The notes under the pieces: model-generated
The model's input: the letters and a program-made list of their open reading frames with translations, nothing else
Database searches by the model: none
Told to the model about the DNA's origin: nothing
Assembly (NCBI RefSeq): GCF_000685395.1
Contig: NZ_AVSQ01000009.1
Location: 1 to 64,000 of the forward strand
Source: Candidatus Nitrosotenuis chungbukensis
GTDB taxonomy: Archaea > Thermoproteota > Nitrososphaeria > Nitrososphaerales > Nitrosopumilaceae
Reading direction: 5' to 3'
Length of the DNA stretch: 64,000 nt
Translations under genes and position numbers: made by a program
Shown: one piece after another, positions 1-7,548 of the stretch
Layout of the letters: every line of letters starts with the position of its first letter
How positions within the stretch are numbered: position 1 is the first letter of the stretch

Positions 1-2
1 TC

Positions 3-83
3 TGTGAGCTGGTAAAACATCAGGATGTTTTTCATCGGAAAAAGTACGGGTTTGTGTCTTTTGCAAAAATTCAAGCTATTTGA
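3..83 (+). CDS. C-terminal fragment of an unidentified protein
   Basis: The frame is open from the window edge to a TGA at 81-83 and encodes 26 residues rich in Lys, His and aromatic residues, ending SFAKIQAI. It reads like the tail of a protein whose body lies outside the window. I do not recognise the family. A minus-strand frame is also open over the same bases, so the strand call is tentative. The 265 bases that follow, up to tfb, are AT-rich and hold only the tfb promoter as far as I can see; the longest frame there (93-344) has a composition typical of random AT-rich DNA. Confidence 0.4.
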   Translation, partial: CELVKHQDVFHRKKYGFVSFAKIQAI

Positions 84-348
84 TTTTGAGTTTTGTTAGA
101 CTTTGGATTGCTAGTTTCTCGGTTTAGTAATTTTTGCTGGCGTAATTTTTTCCCTGTCAAAAATTTCTCAAAAAATCTTTTGATTAATTTTTGTTTTTGT
201 AAATCAACTGACGGTGATTACCTCGCCGTGTTAATCGGGTCAGAATTATTACTAACCCATGTTTCCACTCCACGAACAATATTGCCAAAAAACGCATTCA
301 TTATAGTTAAATCTTTTTATTTAGAATCAAAAAACTTGGTTTGAACTT

Positions 349-1260
349 ATGACACAAACTTCACGAAGTAGCGATAGATGTCCACGTTGCTCTAAAGGAT
401 CAATGTTAACAGATGGAAGTACAGGAGAGATGTTTTGTAATACCTGCGGTTTTGTCGCAACCGAAAGAGTTGAGGAAGAAGGACCAGAATGGCGTTCATT
501 TTCAAAAGAAGAAGGAGAGAACCGAACTAGAACGGGAACCCCAACTTCGCTTGCAATGCACGATATGGGCCTTGCAACCATAATCGGTCAGGCAGACAAG
601 GACGCATCGGGAAAGCCCCTTACATCCTCAATGAAAAGCACCATTGAGAGACTCCGAACTTGGGATAGCCGAAGCCAGGTACACGAACCAGTAGACAGGA
701 ACTTTAGACAGGCATTCAGCGAGTTAGACAGGCTAAAAGACAAGTTGGCACTATCTGATGCCGTAATCGAAAAGACCGCCTATATCTACAGAAAGGCACT
801 TGATAAAGGCCTTGTTAGAGGTCGCTCAATTCCAGGACTAGTTGCTGCAGCGCTATATGCAGCGTGCAGAAATACAGAGACTCCAAGAACGCTTACAGAT
901 GTGGCAAATGGAATCAACATCAAGCGAAAGGATGTAGCAAGATGTTACAGATTGCTTCTCAGGGAGCTAGAACTGAAAATGCCAGTAGTAGATCCAATCA
1001 AGGGAGTTGCAAGGATTGCAAGTATTGCAGACCTAAGCGAGAAGACAAAAAGAAAGGCACTTGAATTCCTAAAGGAAGCTAGCCGTATTGAGGTATCTGC
1101 TGGAAAGGATCCGATGGGCCTTGCAGCAGCAGCACTTTACTTGGCTTGTGTGATGTTAGGAGAGAACAAGACTCAGAAAGACATCGCTCAAGCAGCAGGT
1201 GTAACAGAAGTAACAATCCGAAATCGATACAAGGGTCTTAAAGAAGCACTAAAACTCTAA
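349..1260 (+). CDS. tfb: Transcription initiation factor IIB (TFB)
   Basis: This 303-residue protein is archaeal TFIIB, which bridges TBP-bound promoter DNA and RNA polymerase. The N-terminal zinc ribbon uses C11, C14, C30 and C33. A linker corresponding to the B-finger follows at about 40-75. Two cyclin-like repeats span about 110-195 and 205-295, and a helix-turn-helix near 274-297 would contact the BRE. Length is normal for the family. A TATA-like tract at 314-323 lies about 30 nt before the ATG, so the transcript should be nearly leaderless. The organism probably has further TFB paralogues that are not visible here. Confidence 0.97.
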   Translation: MTQTSRSSDRCPRCSKGSMLTDGSTGEMFCNTCGFVATERVEEEGPEWRSFSKEEGENRTRTGTPTSLAMHDMGLATIIGQADKDASGKPLTSSMKSTIERLRTWDSRSQVHEPVDRNFRQAFSELDRLKDKLALSDAVIEKTAYIYRKALDKGLVRGRSIPGLVAAALYAACRNTETPRTLTDVANGINIKRKDVARCYRLLLRELELKMPVVDPIKGVARIASIADLSEKTKRKALEFLKEASRIEVSAGKDPMGLAAAALYLACVMLGENKTQKDIAQAAGVTEVTIRNRYKGLKEALKL

Positions 1261-1269
1261 TCTTTTTTT
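1261..1269 (+). terminator. T-rich tract after tfb
   Basis: A run of seven T within tcttttttta begins right after the tfb stop codon and has no preceding hairpin. U-tracts of this type are the usual archaeal termination and aCPSF1-cleavage signal; the aCPSF1 gene itself is at 44370-46307. Assignment rests on position and composition only. Confidence 0.45.
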
Positions 1270-1313
1270 AATTATTCTAAAATCTTAATATCGATTGATT
1301 TCCACTTTTACTT

Positions 1314-1751
1314 GTGGGAAAGAAACTGACAGTTATAGTCATGATCGTAATCACCATAGCTGCTGCAGCTGCAATTGGCTCATCGTCGTTTTCTGGAACA
1401 AAAAACCAACATGAGGAAATTTATCATGTAATGCTTGCAGATCCCAAATTATACCATGATGGAGTATTTACTGATACGTTTACTATCAAAGAGGGTACAT
1501 ACCAATTCAGATTTGTCCCAAATGGCGACAGCCCCAAAGTCCTGACAATCACGCTCAAGGGAAGTTCGTTTTCGTTTTCTGAAGACTTTATGCTGGAGGG
1601 AACGCTGCAGGACACCGGAATTTCGAAATACTATACATGGAAGTACAACGGGCAGGATACAATAAGCGTGCCAGAGGATCAAGAACTACAGATCAGTATT
1701 AATCCACAAGGAAATATTTTGGGGCCGGTTTCTGTTTATCTAATTAAATAG
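1314..1751 (+). CDS. Small secreted or membrane-anchored protein, unknown function
   Basis: The product has 145 residues. A GTG start gives a short Lys-rich N-terminus followed by a hydrophobic stretch (residues 5-24, ending in an Ala-rich run) that fits a signal anchor or signal peptide. The rest is a beta-rich domain with many Thr, Ser and Tyr residues (FTIKEGTYQFRFVPNGDSPK), suggesting an extracytoplasmic beta-sandwich. I do not recognise a named family. It follows tfb by about 50 bases with its own AT-rich upstream region. Its stop codon abuts the candidate structured RNA beginning at 1751. Confidence 0.75.
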   Translation: MGKKLTVIVMIVITIAAAAAIGSSSFSGTKNQHEEIYHVMLADPKLYHDGVFTDTFTIKEGTYQFRFVPNGDSPKVLTITLKGSSFSFSEDFMLEGTLQDTGISKYYTWKYNGQDTISVPEDQELQISINPQGNILGPVSVYLIK

Positions 1752-1852
1752 GCTGGCGTGGCCCCAAACGCAGAACTTGAGAGATTCCCTCTCACTTGCA
1801 TAACGCAAATGCGTTAATGGTTTGCCTAATTGTTCTGCTGGACCACGCGTCC
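1751..1852 (+). ncRNA. Candidate structured RNA, family unknown
   Basis: The segment folds by inspection into a closed multibranch shape. P1 is 1756-1761 with 1843-1848 (GCGTGG/CCACGC). P2 is 1770-1776 with 1832-1838 (GCAGAAC/GTTCTGC). Inside P2 are two perfect six-pair hairpins, 1778-1783/1789-1794 with a 5-nt loop and 1801-1806/1811-1816 with a 4-nt loop. The local G+C is clearly higher than the flanking spacer. No open frame explains it. It does not match the tRNA, 5S, SRP or RNase P layouts I know. It could instead be a 3' UTR element of the upstream gene, and strand is inferred only from the G-U-tolerant pairing and context. Confidence 0.45.
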
Positions 1853-2010
1853 TTCAGTCGATAGGAATTATGTCCTTTCGCATTGTTTCATATAGGAATT
1901 TATCTTATTTAAGATTTAGTGTGAATTTTTACATAAAAGATCTCCTTATAATCAAATTATTTTGGCAATGCTTTGAAAAGCAATAATATCAAACCCTACG
2001 CAACCAAGTC

Positions 2011-2754
2011 ATGAGTCTTTCAGGAAAGGTTGCCCTCGTAACGGGAGGCAGCAGAGGAATTGGAAAATCAATTGCCACGCTTTTTCTAAGAGAGGGTGCA
2101 AAGGTGGCAATAACTGGCAAGGACACGGACAGGCTTGAACAAGTAAGAAAAGAACTTGTAGATGTTTTGACAATACCTGCAGATATACGAAATGAAAAAA
2201 AGGTACAGTCTGCAGTAGAGAAAACAATAGAAAAATTTGGCAGACTAGATATCTTAGTAAACAATGCCGGAATACTTCCACGAGTCAAAATGCTACATCA
2301 GATCAGGGAATCAGAATGGAATGAGGTCATTGACGTAAACTTGACAGGGCAGTTTCGTTTTACAAAAGCAGCCATTCCATATTTGCAAAAGAACGGCGGA
2401 AGCATAATCAACATCGCATCAAACGCAGGACTAAAGGCGTTTGATAACTTTCATGCGGACGCATATACGGCGTCAAAGGGAGCCCTTGTTTTGCTGACAA
2501 AGTCATGGGCACTAGAATATGCCAAAGATAAGATCAGGGTAAATTGTATTTGCCCTGGCGTTGTCGATACTGACATGACAAAAGAATTTCTTACCACGCA
2601 AGCACAGAGGGAAATGCTTGATTTGGAATATCCGATTGGAAGAATTGGTACTGTGGAAGACATCGCAAGATCTGCACTGTATTTTGCATCTGACGGTTCA
2701 GGATGGGTCACAGGCTCTGTTTTGGCAATAGATGGCGGCGAGTCAGCAAAATAG
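2011..2754 (+). CDS. Short-chain dehydrogenase/reductase (FabG-like)
   Basis: A 247-residue classical SDR that should reduce or oxidise a carbonyl or hydroxyl substrate with NAD(P)H. The cofactor motif TGGSRGIG is at 11-18, NNAG at 84-87, the catalytic Ser near 137, and the YTASK active site has Tyr152 and Lys156. The C-terminal PGVVDTDM and DGG segments are standard. Length is typical. A TATA-like aataatatc at about 1983-1991 sits 25 nt before the ATG, fitting a leaderless message. The substrate cannot be told from sequence; FabG-type acyl or sugar reduction are both possible. Confidence 0.9.
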   Translation: MSLSGKVALVTGGSRGIGKSIATLFLREGAKVAITGKDTDRLEQVRKELVDVLTIPADIRNEKKVQSAVEKTIEKFGRLDILVNNAGILPRVKMLHQIRESEWNEVIDVNLTGQFRFTKAAIPYLQKNGGSIINIASNAGLKAFDNFHADAYTASKGALVLLTKSWALEYAKDKIRVNCICPGVVDTDMTKEFLTTQAQREMLDLEYPIGRIGTVEDIARSALYFASDGSGWVTGSVLAIDGGESAK

Positions 2755-2794
2755 TCCATCCCTCATAAATTCAAGCCAAATCAATTTAATATCG

Positions 2795-3022
2795 ATGTTT
2801 CAAGGAAATTTGTTGAGTCCGCAAAAGAAAAGAAAGGCCAGGATTATCATTTTGCTTGCCATGATCTGGTTTGTGATTTCCCTTCCTTTGCCGTGGCTTT
2901 ACCAAACACCTGAGGAGGCAAGGCCGCAAATGTACATCTTACTACAGATGATAGGCATTATTTCGATTCCATTCGTAGTACTTGGAGTTGCCTGGACACT
3001 AAAGCCGGAACTGACCACATAG
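2795..3022 (+). CDS. Small two-helix membrane protein, unknown function
   Basis: About 75 residues with a basic N-terminus (QKKRKARI) followed by two predicted membrane helices, roughly residues 16-35 and 46-65 from this ATG. The frame is open further upstream into the SDR gene, but a TATA-like tttaatatc at 2785-2793 implies transcription starts near 2812. A leaderless TTG at 2810 or 2813 is therefore also possible. I do not recognise the family. It lies four bases before the cysQ-like gene, so the two are probably co-transcribed. Confidence 0.6.
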   Translation: MFQGNLLSPQKKRKARIIILLAMIWFVISLPLPWLYQTPEEARPQMYILLQMIGIISIPFVVLGVAWTLKPELTT

Positions 3023-3026
3023 TAAA

Positions 3027-3854
3027 TTGTCAATCAAACTACCATTTGCAAATCCACTAGACGAGGCCAGACTTGCCGTTGACGCTGCAATACGGGCAAG
3101 TAAGGTAGTGATGGAAATTTATGCTCAGGATTTTGCAATAGAGCGCAAAGACGATGACTCCCCAATAACAAAGGCAGACTTGGAAAGCAATCAGATCATA
3201 AAAGAAACCCTCTCAAATTCTGGCTTGCCAATTTTGTCAGAAGAAGATGAGGATGACAAATCGAGGCTAGAACATGAGAAGATTTGGATTGTTGATCCGC
3301 TGGACGGCACAAGCGATTTTGTAAACAAGACTGGGGAGTTCACAATCATGATCGCCCTAGTCGAAAAGAAAAAACCCATTCTTGGGATAATTTCAAGGCC
3401 AACTACAGACATGTTGTTTTTGGCGCAAAAAGGAAGCGGCGCATTTGTTTTTGAAAAAGAATCGTGGAAAAGACTTGCCGTAAGTAAAACCAACGAATTA
3501 AAAAAATGCAATGCCGTTGGAAGCAGATTTCATTTAACAGAGGCAGAAAAGGAGTTTTTCAAAAGCCTTGGGGTTGAAAGTTTTGCAAGCAGGGGCAGCT
3601 CACTAAAGGTTGCGGAAATTTGCATGGGAATGGCTGACATTTATCTCACAACCTCAAGCAAGATAAAACAGTGGGATACTTGTGCGTCTTATTGTCTGAT
3701 TACCGAATCTGGAGGAAAAATGACCGATATGTATGGGGGCGATATTCTATACAATACTGAAAGAATAAACCATGAAAACGGTCTACTTGTGACAAACAGT
3801 CTTGTGCATGATCAGATAATCAAAAAATACCAATCACTTGGCCAGGTTTTTTGA
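3027..3854 (+). CDS. cysQ: Inositol-monophosphatase superfamily, CysQ-like 3'(2'),5'-bisphosphate nucleotidase
   Basis: A 275-residue lithium-sensitive phosphatase-fold enzyme. The metal site is SEED at 71-74, WIVDPLDGT at 87-95 (Asp90, Asp93) and WDTCA at 216-220 (Asp217). The stretch GEFTIMIALVEKKKPILGII resembles CysQ, which hydrolyses PAP or PAPS, more than generic inositol monophosphatase. The convergent neighbour is APS kinase, which makes PAPS, so recycling of PAP/PAPS is a sensible role; this is inference. It starts at a TTG four bases after the previous gene. Its last 21 bases overlap the end of cysC on the other strand. Confidence 0.75.
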   Translation: MSIKLPFANPLDEARLAVDAAIRASKVVMEIYAQDFAIERKDDDSPITKADLESNQIIKETLSNSGLPILSEEDEDDKSRLEHEKIWIVDPLDGTSDFVNKTGEFTIMIALVEKKKPILGIISRPTTDMLFLAQKGSGAFVFEKESWKRLAVSKTNELKKCNAVGSRFHLTEAEKEFFKSLGVESFASRGSSLKVAEICMGMADIYLTTSSKIKQWDTCASYCLITESGGKMTDMYGGDILYNTERINHENGLLVTNSLVHDQIIKKYQSLGQVF

Positions 3855-4349
3855 TTTTAAGAAATTTAACAGATTTTGAACGCTTTGCTCTAGTGTTTCT
3901 TTTTCCGTATCAAGCACAAAGTCCGGATTTGGGGGGGCTTCGTATGGATCGCTTATGCCAGTAAAGTTCTTGATTTCGTTGGCTCGCGCCTTTTTGTACA
4001 TTCCCTTGACATCGCGGGTTTCACACTCTTGTAACGAGCATTTTACGTACACCTCAAAGAACCGTGTGTCATCCCCGACTATTTTTCTTGCGTCCTCTCT
4101 GTTTTCAACAAATGGACTAACCAGAGAAACGCCGCATGGGACGTTGTGCTTCAGGAGCAGTTTTGCTAAATGTGCAACTTTTTTGTTGTGTTCGACTCGC
4201 CCCTCTTTGGAGAAGTCCTTTGGCGATAGCCATTCCCGCAATTCGTCGCCATCTAATATGGCAAGGTTTGGGACGTGTTTCTGCATTGCCCTAACTATCG
4301 TAGTCTTGCCAGAACATGGAAGGCCAGTCATCCATACCACAAATGTCAT
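3834..4349 (-). CDS. cysC: Adenylyl-sulfate (APS) kinase
   Basis: The 171-residue product phosphorylates adenylyl sulfate to PAPS using ATP. The P-loop GLPCSGKTT is at residues 9-17, followed by LDGDELREWLS. The family core EVYVKCSLQECETRDVKG and the KARANEIKNFTGISDPYE segment are characteristic of CysC. Length suits a stand-alone kinase without a sulfurylase domain. It converges on the cysQ-like gene with a 21-base overlap. No sulfurylase or reductase gene is visible nearby, so the pathway context is incomplete here. Confidence 0.92.
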   Translation of the reverse strand: MTFVVWMTGLPCSGKTTIVRAMQKHVPNLAILDGDELREWLSPKDFSKEGRVEHNKKVAHLAKLLLKHNVPCGVSLVSPFVENREDARKIVGDDTRFFEVYVKCSLQECETRDVKGMYKKARANEIKNFTGISDPYEAPPNPDFVLDTEKETLEQSVQNLLNFLKSKNLAK

Positions 4350-4393
4350 TTCATTTTAACTCAAAATTATAGTTCTTAAAGACTTTACGAAAA

Positions 4394-4933
4394 TTACGAG
4401 ATAAACCAGACTTGTTTTTCCAGATACTCGATCTCCTTCATTACAGTTTCAATCTTTGTTGATACGGCCATTACTGACTGGAACTGCTCATACATTGCCT
4501 GCTCCTCCTCTTTTGAGAGAACCTCAGGTGCTCTTTTGAAGAACTCGTCTTCCTTAGAGAGGTGGTCATTTAGGTAAATGGCATATGTCCGCAGGAACCT
4601 TGCAACCGGTTCTCGTGCGTCTTCGCCGTTTTTCCATCTTTGAACGTGTTTTGCAATGTTTTTTGCAATTCTCCTGCTAAATTCGTGTTCTATTGTGAAT
4701 TTTCTAATTTCTTCTTTTAGTGTGTCATAACTGGCAACGCATGCAAAATACGAGTCCTCCTCCCTGGAATAATGAATTGCATCCAAAAACTCGGAAATTA
4801 CAAAGGTGATTTTTTCTAAATCAGAAATGGGAATTGGTTTTTCTGCATACAGATCCTTGTGGCACTTTATGACGATTTTTTCTAGGCGCCTTATCTTGAG
4901 ATGATCTTGCCGGAGGGTTTCAGTCGCACTCAT
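4394..4933 (-). CDS. Hemerythrin-like (HHE) domain protein
   Basis: A 179-residue, helix-rich protein with the spaced His and acidic residues of the hemerythrin cation-binding family: DHLKIRR near 9-15, HYSREEDSYF near 74-83, EHEFSRR near 103 and DHLSKEDEFF near 139-148. Such domains bind a di-iron centre that carries or senses oxygen, nitric oxide or peroxide. The protein appears soluble and single-domain. The ATG is followed directly by SATETLRQDHLK, a normal start for the fold. Neighbours give no clear functional link. Confidence 0.85.
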   Translation of the reverse strand: MSATETLRQDHLKIRRLEKIVIKCHKDLYAEKPIPISDLEKITFVISEFLDAIHYSREEDSYFACVASYDTLKEEIRKFTIEHEFSRRIAKNIAKHVQRWKNGEDAREPVARFLRTYAIYLNDHLSKEDEFFKRAPEVLSKEEEQAMYEQFQSVMAVSTKIETVMKEIEYLEKQVWFIS

Positions 4934-4965
4934 TTGGTATTGGTATAATTTTGCAGATTATAAAT

Positions 4966-5061
4966 TCAAGGTGAGCAGATTTTACAGTCGCACTTCATCA
5001 TGCCGTCCTTCTGCATGCAGTTATCGTGCTTTTCTTCAAAGCATTTGAGGCAAATTACCAT
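4966..5061 (-). CDS. 31-residue Cys-rich mini-protein, probable zinc site
   Basis: The frame runs ATG to TGA in the gap between hemerythrin and an SDR and reads MVICLKCFEEKHDNC followed by a Gly-Met-Met-Lys turn and CDCKIC. Cys pairs at 4/7 and 24/26/29, with His12 and Cys15 between, look like a small metal-binding knuckle. The same C-x(n)-H-x(n)-C-x(n)-C-x-C plan recurs in the 34-residue gene at 7114-7218, which argues both are real. Function unknown. Confidence 0.6.
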   Translation of the reverse strand: MVICLKCFEEKHDNCMQKDGMMKCDCKICSP

Positions 5062-5097
5062 AAATCTAGTAAAATCATATCACTATTATCGGTTTGG

Positions 5098-5745
5098 CTA
5101 GAGGACAGAATTAGAGTTTGCGCCATCAAAGTTTATCGTGACGCCGGATAGATACTTGATTTTGTTTTCAACTATAGATTTGACAAAATTTCCAATTTCT
5201 GAAGGCTCCCCTAGTCTTTTCATCGGTAATGACTTTGCGTATTTGTTAATATCTCCAACCAGTTCTTTCATTCTGTCTGTGTTGATTGGCCCTGGCGCAA
5301 TATTGATGCAATTGATATTTTTTGATACGAGTTCCTTGCTCAGTACTTTGAAAACTGCAGTGAACGCAAGTCGGTATGCGCTTGAGATTATCAATCTCGG
5401 GTTCGGTTCCTTGATAACATTAGATGTTATTACAAAAACATAGCCGCCATTCCTTACCTTTAGTTTTTGTAACAACAAACAGAATCCCAAGAATAGCTGG
5501 TTGTGGTATTTTTGCCAGTCCTTTTCGGTAACATCATGGAATTGTTTTGGTGCGGGGCCACCCGTGTTCAAAACCAAAATGTCCGTTTCTTTGTGTTTTT
5601 TGATGAAATTTTTTACACTGTTCAAATCTGATGTGTCAATGTCTTTTCGTGATGCAGCAAACACATCACATCCAATAGAAGACAATGATTCTGCAATTGC
5701 CTTGCCTATCCCACGTGTACCGCCAAGAACTATTGCCTTCATCAT
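5098..5745 (-). CDS. Atypical short-chain dehydrogenase
   Basis: A 215-residue Rossmann protein with the cofactor motif GGTRGIG at 8-14, but NTGGP where classical SDRs have NNAG. Around the active site the sequence is SSAYRLAFTAV, so a Tyr is present but the Lys four residues later is replaced by Phe. This matches a divergent SDR subgroup that I know to lack the YxxxK pair, so it is not necessarily inactive. The segment APGPINTDR is typical. Substrate unknown. The gene is a separate unit from the phosphoesterase upstream, with an AT-rich 36-base gap. Confidence 0.8.
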   Translation of the reverse strand: MMKAIVLGGTRGIGKAIAESLSSIGCDVFAASRKDIDTSDLNSVKNFIKKHKETDILVLNTGGPAPKQFHDVTEKDWQKYHNQLFLGFCLLLQKLKVRNGGYVFVITSNVIKEPNPRLIISSAYRLAFTAVFKVLSKELVSKNINCINIAPGPINTDRMKELVGDINKYAKSLPMKRLGEPSEIGNFVKSIVENKIKYLSGVTINFDGANSNSVL

Positions 5746-5781
5746 ACAGTGATATTAGAGTAATTCATTTTAATTTACTGT

Positions 5782-6609
5782 TTATTCCAGGCCGAAGAGA
5801 ATTACTTTTTTTGGATCGTGTTGGATTACGCCAAAATGCGGCTTTGCAAAGCCCCCACTATGGTGTCCTTGTGGGCCTCCGAGCCCAACTCGAAACAAAT
5901 AGTTGCTGGTTTTGTCAATCTCAAACTCGCGTTTGTGCACAACAAACGATTCAATTTTTTCTGTTACGGGCTGAAATGGCCAAATGTTTGTAATTTCATT
6001 TTGGTTCTGCCGTATGGCTGCTTCTATGTGCTGATGGCCGCATAGGATAATGAAATTCTCAAGCTTAGTTTTCCCCTCCTCAAATGCAGAAGACGCCCTG
6101 TAATGATATCCATAATAACTGTAAAACTCGTTGTTTTCCTCAGATAGTCTTTGCCAGGTTTTTTGATACAGCCATGGATCTCCTCCCTCTTTGGTTATTT
6201 TTTTTGGGTCTAATGGCCCCCCGTGGACGCAGAGAAGCTTGTTTTTTGCATCTATTATTTGCTGCTCCCCAAACGTCCCATCCTTGTTTTGATGAAAAAA
6301 TTCAAGGTCTTGTTCGGATAATAATTCATGCGCTCTTGCACTTGCAAACGAGCTACCGCTGATTGATTTTTTGTACAGTACACTCTCATCGTGATTTCCC
6401 ATCACAGATATGACAGGATATGTTTTTGAAAGTCCTTGTATTTTTTGCAAGACCTCTTTTGGGCCGGTTCCCCTCTCCAAGAGATCTCCTAGATTAATTA
6501 TTCTCGATATCTTGCCGTATTTTTCTTCAAATTCGGGGGAAAGTGCAATTTTCAGAATAGTCTCAAGTCCGTCCATGTCTGCGTGAATGTCGGAAAATAC
6601 TAGATCCAT
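5782..6609 (-). CDS. Calcineurin-like metallophosphoesterase
   Basis: The 275-residue protein has the full metallophosphoesterase signature: SDIHADMDG at 6-14, GDLLERG at about 42-48, GNHDES at about 70-75, a VHGG motif near 130 and CGHQH near 195. These bind two metal ions and hydrolyse phosphoester bonds. The overall plan resembles the PrpE/ApaH type of serine/threonine phosphatases or diadenosine tetraphosphatases. The actual substrate cannot be inferred. The TATA-like region ttattatata just upstream on the minus strand fits its own promoter. Confidence 0.88.
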   Translation of the reverse strand: MDLVFSDIHADMDGLETILKIALSPEFEEKYGKISRIINLGDLLERGTGPKEVLQKIQGLSKTYPVISVMGNHDESVLYKKSISGSSFASARAHELLSEQDLEFFHQNKDGTFGEQQIIDAKNKLLCVHGGPLDPKKITKEGGDPWLYQKTWQRLSEENNEFYSYYGYHYRASSAFEEGKTKLENFIILCGHQHIEAAIRQNQNEITNIWPFQPVTEKIESFVVHKREFEIDKTSNYLFRVGLGGPQGHHSGGFAKPHFGVIQHDPKKVILFGLE

Positions 6610-6671
6610 TTTCGATAAACTATCTTAAATTTATTATATAATGCAATCATTTGTGAGGAAAAAATCATCAT

Positions 6672-6713
6672 GTGCCGAATTGGAATTGGTTTTATGACAT
6701 GGTGCCGAATTGG
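6672..6713 (+). repeat. 12-bp direct repeat, 30-bp period
   Basis: GTGCCGAATTGG occurs at 6672-6683 and again at 6702-6713, exactly 30 bp apart (about three helical turns). A partial third element, tgccg, follows at 6719. The repeat lies between the divergent phosphoesterase gene and the 6777 gene, upstream of the latter's TATA-like ttatag (6747-6752). Position and phasing suit a regulator binding to one face of the helix. No matching regulator is identifiable. Confidence 0.6.
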
Positions 6714-6776
6714 TCAATGCCGGTTAATAAAGCAAGTACGCACAGATTATAGATTAAGCCGATTCATGGTTGCCAA

Positions 6777-7106
6777 ATGTATGACGATCTGGTAAAGGAG
6801 GCAGTACGTGGACAAACTGCAGACAGTGCGTCTGCCATAATGCAAAGCACCGTTCCAAACGAGGTAAAAGGATTCATCCCGGATTTAGTGTCGCAGCTAG
6901 ACCAAGGAGTAGACCCGTCAGATGTCGCAGACCAGGCACTAAACAAGACATTTGACATCGTACAGTCGTCCTTGTTAGGAGATGCGTCAAACCACGTAAT
7001 CGACAAATTCGGGCACAGGATAGTAGATCTGCTTTTTGGGGTACCGTTTCTGAATATTTTGCAAAAGGCATCACTACTCATATCAAATAGTACAAATCCG
7101 TTTTAG
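6777..7106 (+). CDS. Conserved-looking small soluble protein, unknown function
   Basis: The product has 109 residues, is predicted mostly helical, and has no membrane segment or cysteine. It begins MYDDLVKEAVRGQ and ends in a hydrophobic helix followed by SNSTNPF. A TATA-like ttatag about 27 nt upstream of the ATG supports a leaderless start. The direct repeat at 6672-6713 lies upstream and may regulate it. I do not recognise a family. Confidence 0.65.
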   Translation: MYDDLVKEAVRGQTADSASAIMQSTVPNEVKGFIPDLVSQLDQGVDPSDVADQALNKTFDIVQSSLLGDASNHVIDKFGHRIVDLLFGVPFLNILQKASLLISNSTNPF

Positions 7107-7113
7107 TTTGTAT

Positions 7114-7218
7114 TTATGAAAAGGATGTGCAGTTGCAGCCCTTGACTAGGCATTTGCCGTTTTTGTCATGTATGGCAGAATCATGAAAACAGCCAGACAT
7201 GAGATTTTTGCACTTCAT
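7114..7218 (-). CDS. 34-residue Cys-rich mini-protein, probable zinc site
   Basis: The frame converges on the 6777 gene with a 7-bp gap. The peptide starts MKCKNLMSGCFHDSAIHD and ends GKCLVKGCNCTSFS, giving Cys at 3, 10, 23, 28 and 30 with His at 12 and 17. The arrangement of a His-Asp segment, a Gly turn and a closing C-x-C repeats that of the 31-residue gene at 4966-5061. I infer a small metal-binding protein. Function unknown. Confidence 0.55.
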   Translation of the reverse strand: MKCKNLMSGCFHDSAIHDKNGKCLVKGCNCTSFS

Positions 7219-7249
7219 AGACTTGATTAGAATTCCTGATTAATTCGCT

Positions 7250-7372
7250 TTATGCTATGACTACTTGGACTTGTCTTGATTCATGTTTGCAAATGTCCTT
7301 GTGCAGGTTTGCGTGCACCTCTTGTTTGAATGTCAGGTCGCATCTATAACATTTCCAAGCTGTTGTTGTCAT
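7250..7372 (-). CDS. 40-residue C2H2-type zinc-finger protein
   Basis: From the ATG at 7372 the peptide reads MTTTAWKCYRCDLTFKQEVH and continues to a His/Cys cluster. Cys8 and Cys11 are followed after 12 residues by His24 and then Cys28 or His30, with Phe15 in the usual core position. This is a single classical zinc finger that could bind nucleic acid or a partner protein. The frame is open further upstream to 7519, but that extension is low-complexity and unlike protein. It may be in the same transcript as the mini-protein at 7114. Confidence 0.65.
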   Translation of the reverse strand: MTTTAWKCYRCDLTFKQEVHANLHKDICKHESRQVQVVIA

Positions 7373-7548
7373 AATGGAACAAACGATATTTTTGTATATA
7401 ATTAAGACGTAGCTTTTATTCATAGAAATGATCAGTGTGTTTATTCGCCGTATAGCGATATTTTTGAGAAGTGCGTCTACAATACAACCCTTAGATGTCA
7501 AAACAGCGATTTCCCTCAAAATTTAAGAGTCCCCCTTAGTTCGTTGAT

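Noticed and set aside
93-344. 83-residue open frame before tfb
   Set aside because: Composition is Phe/Asn/Lys-biased as expected for random AT-rich DNA, it has no domain, and it runs through the tfb promoter.
1751-1852. Known RNA family (tRNA, 5S rRNA, SRP RNA, RNase P RNA)
   Set aside because: Stem lengths and conserved blocks of these families are absent; kept only as an unknown structured RNA.
5098-5745. Pseudogene because the SDR catalytic Lys is missing
   Set aside because: The frame is intact and a natural SDR subgroup has NTGGP-type motifs without YxxxK.
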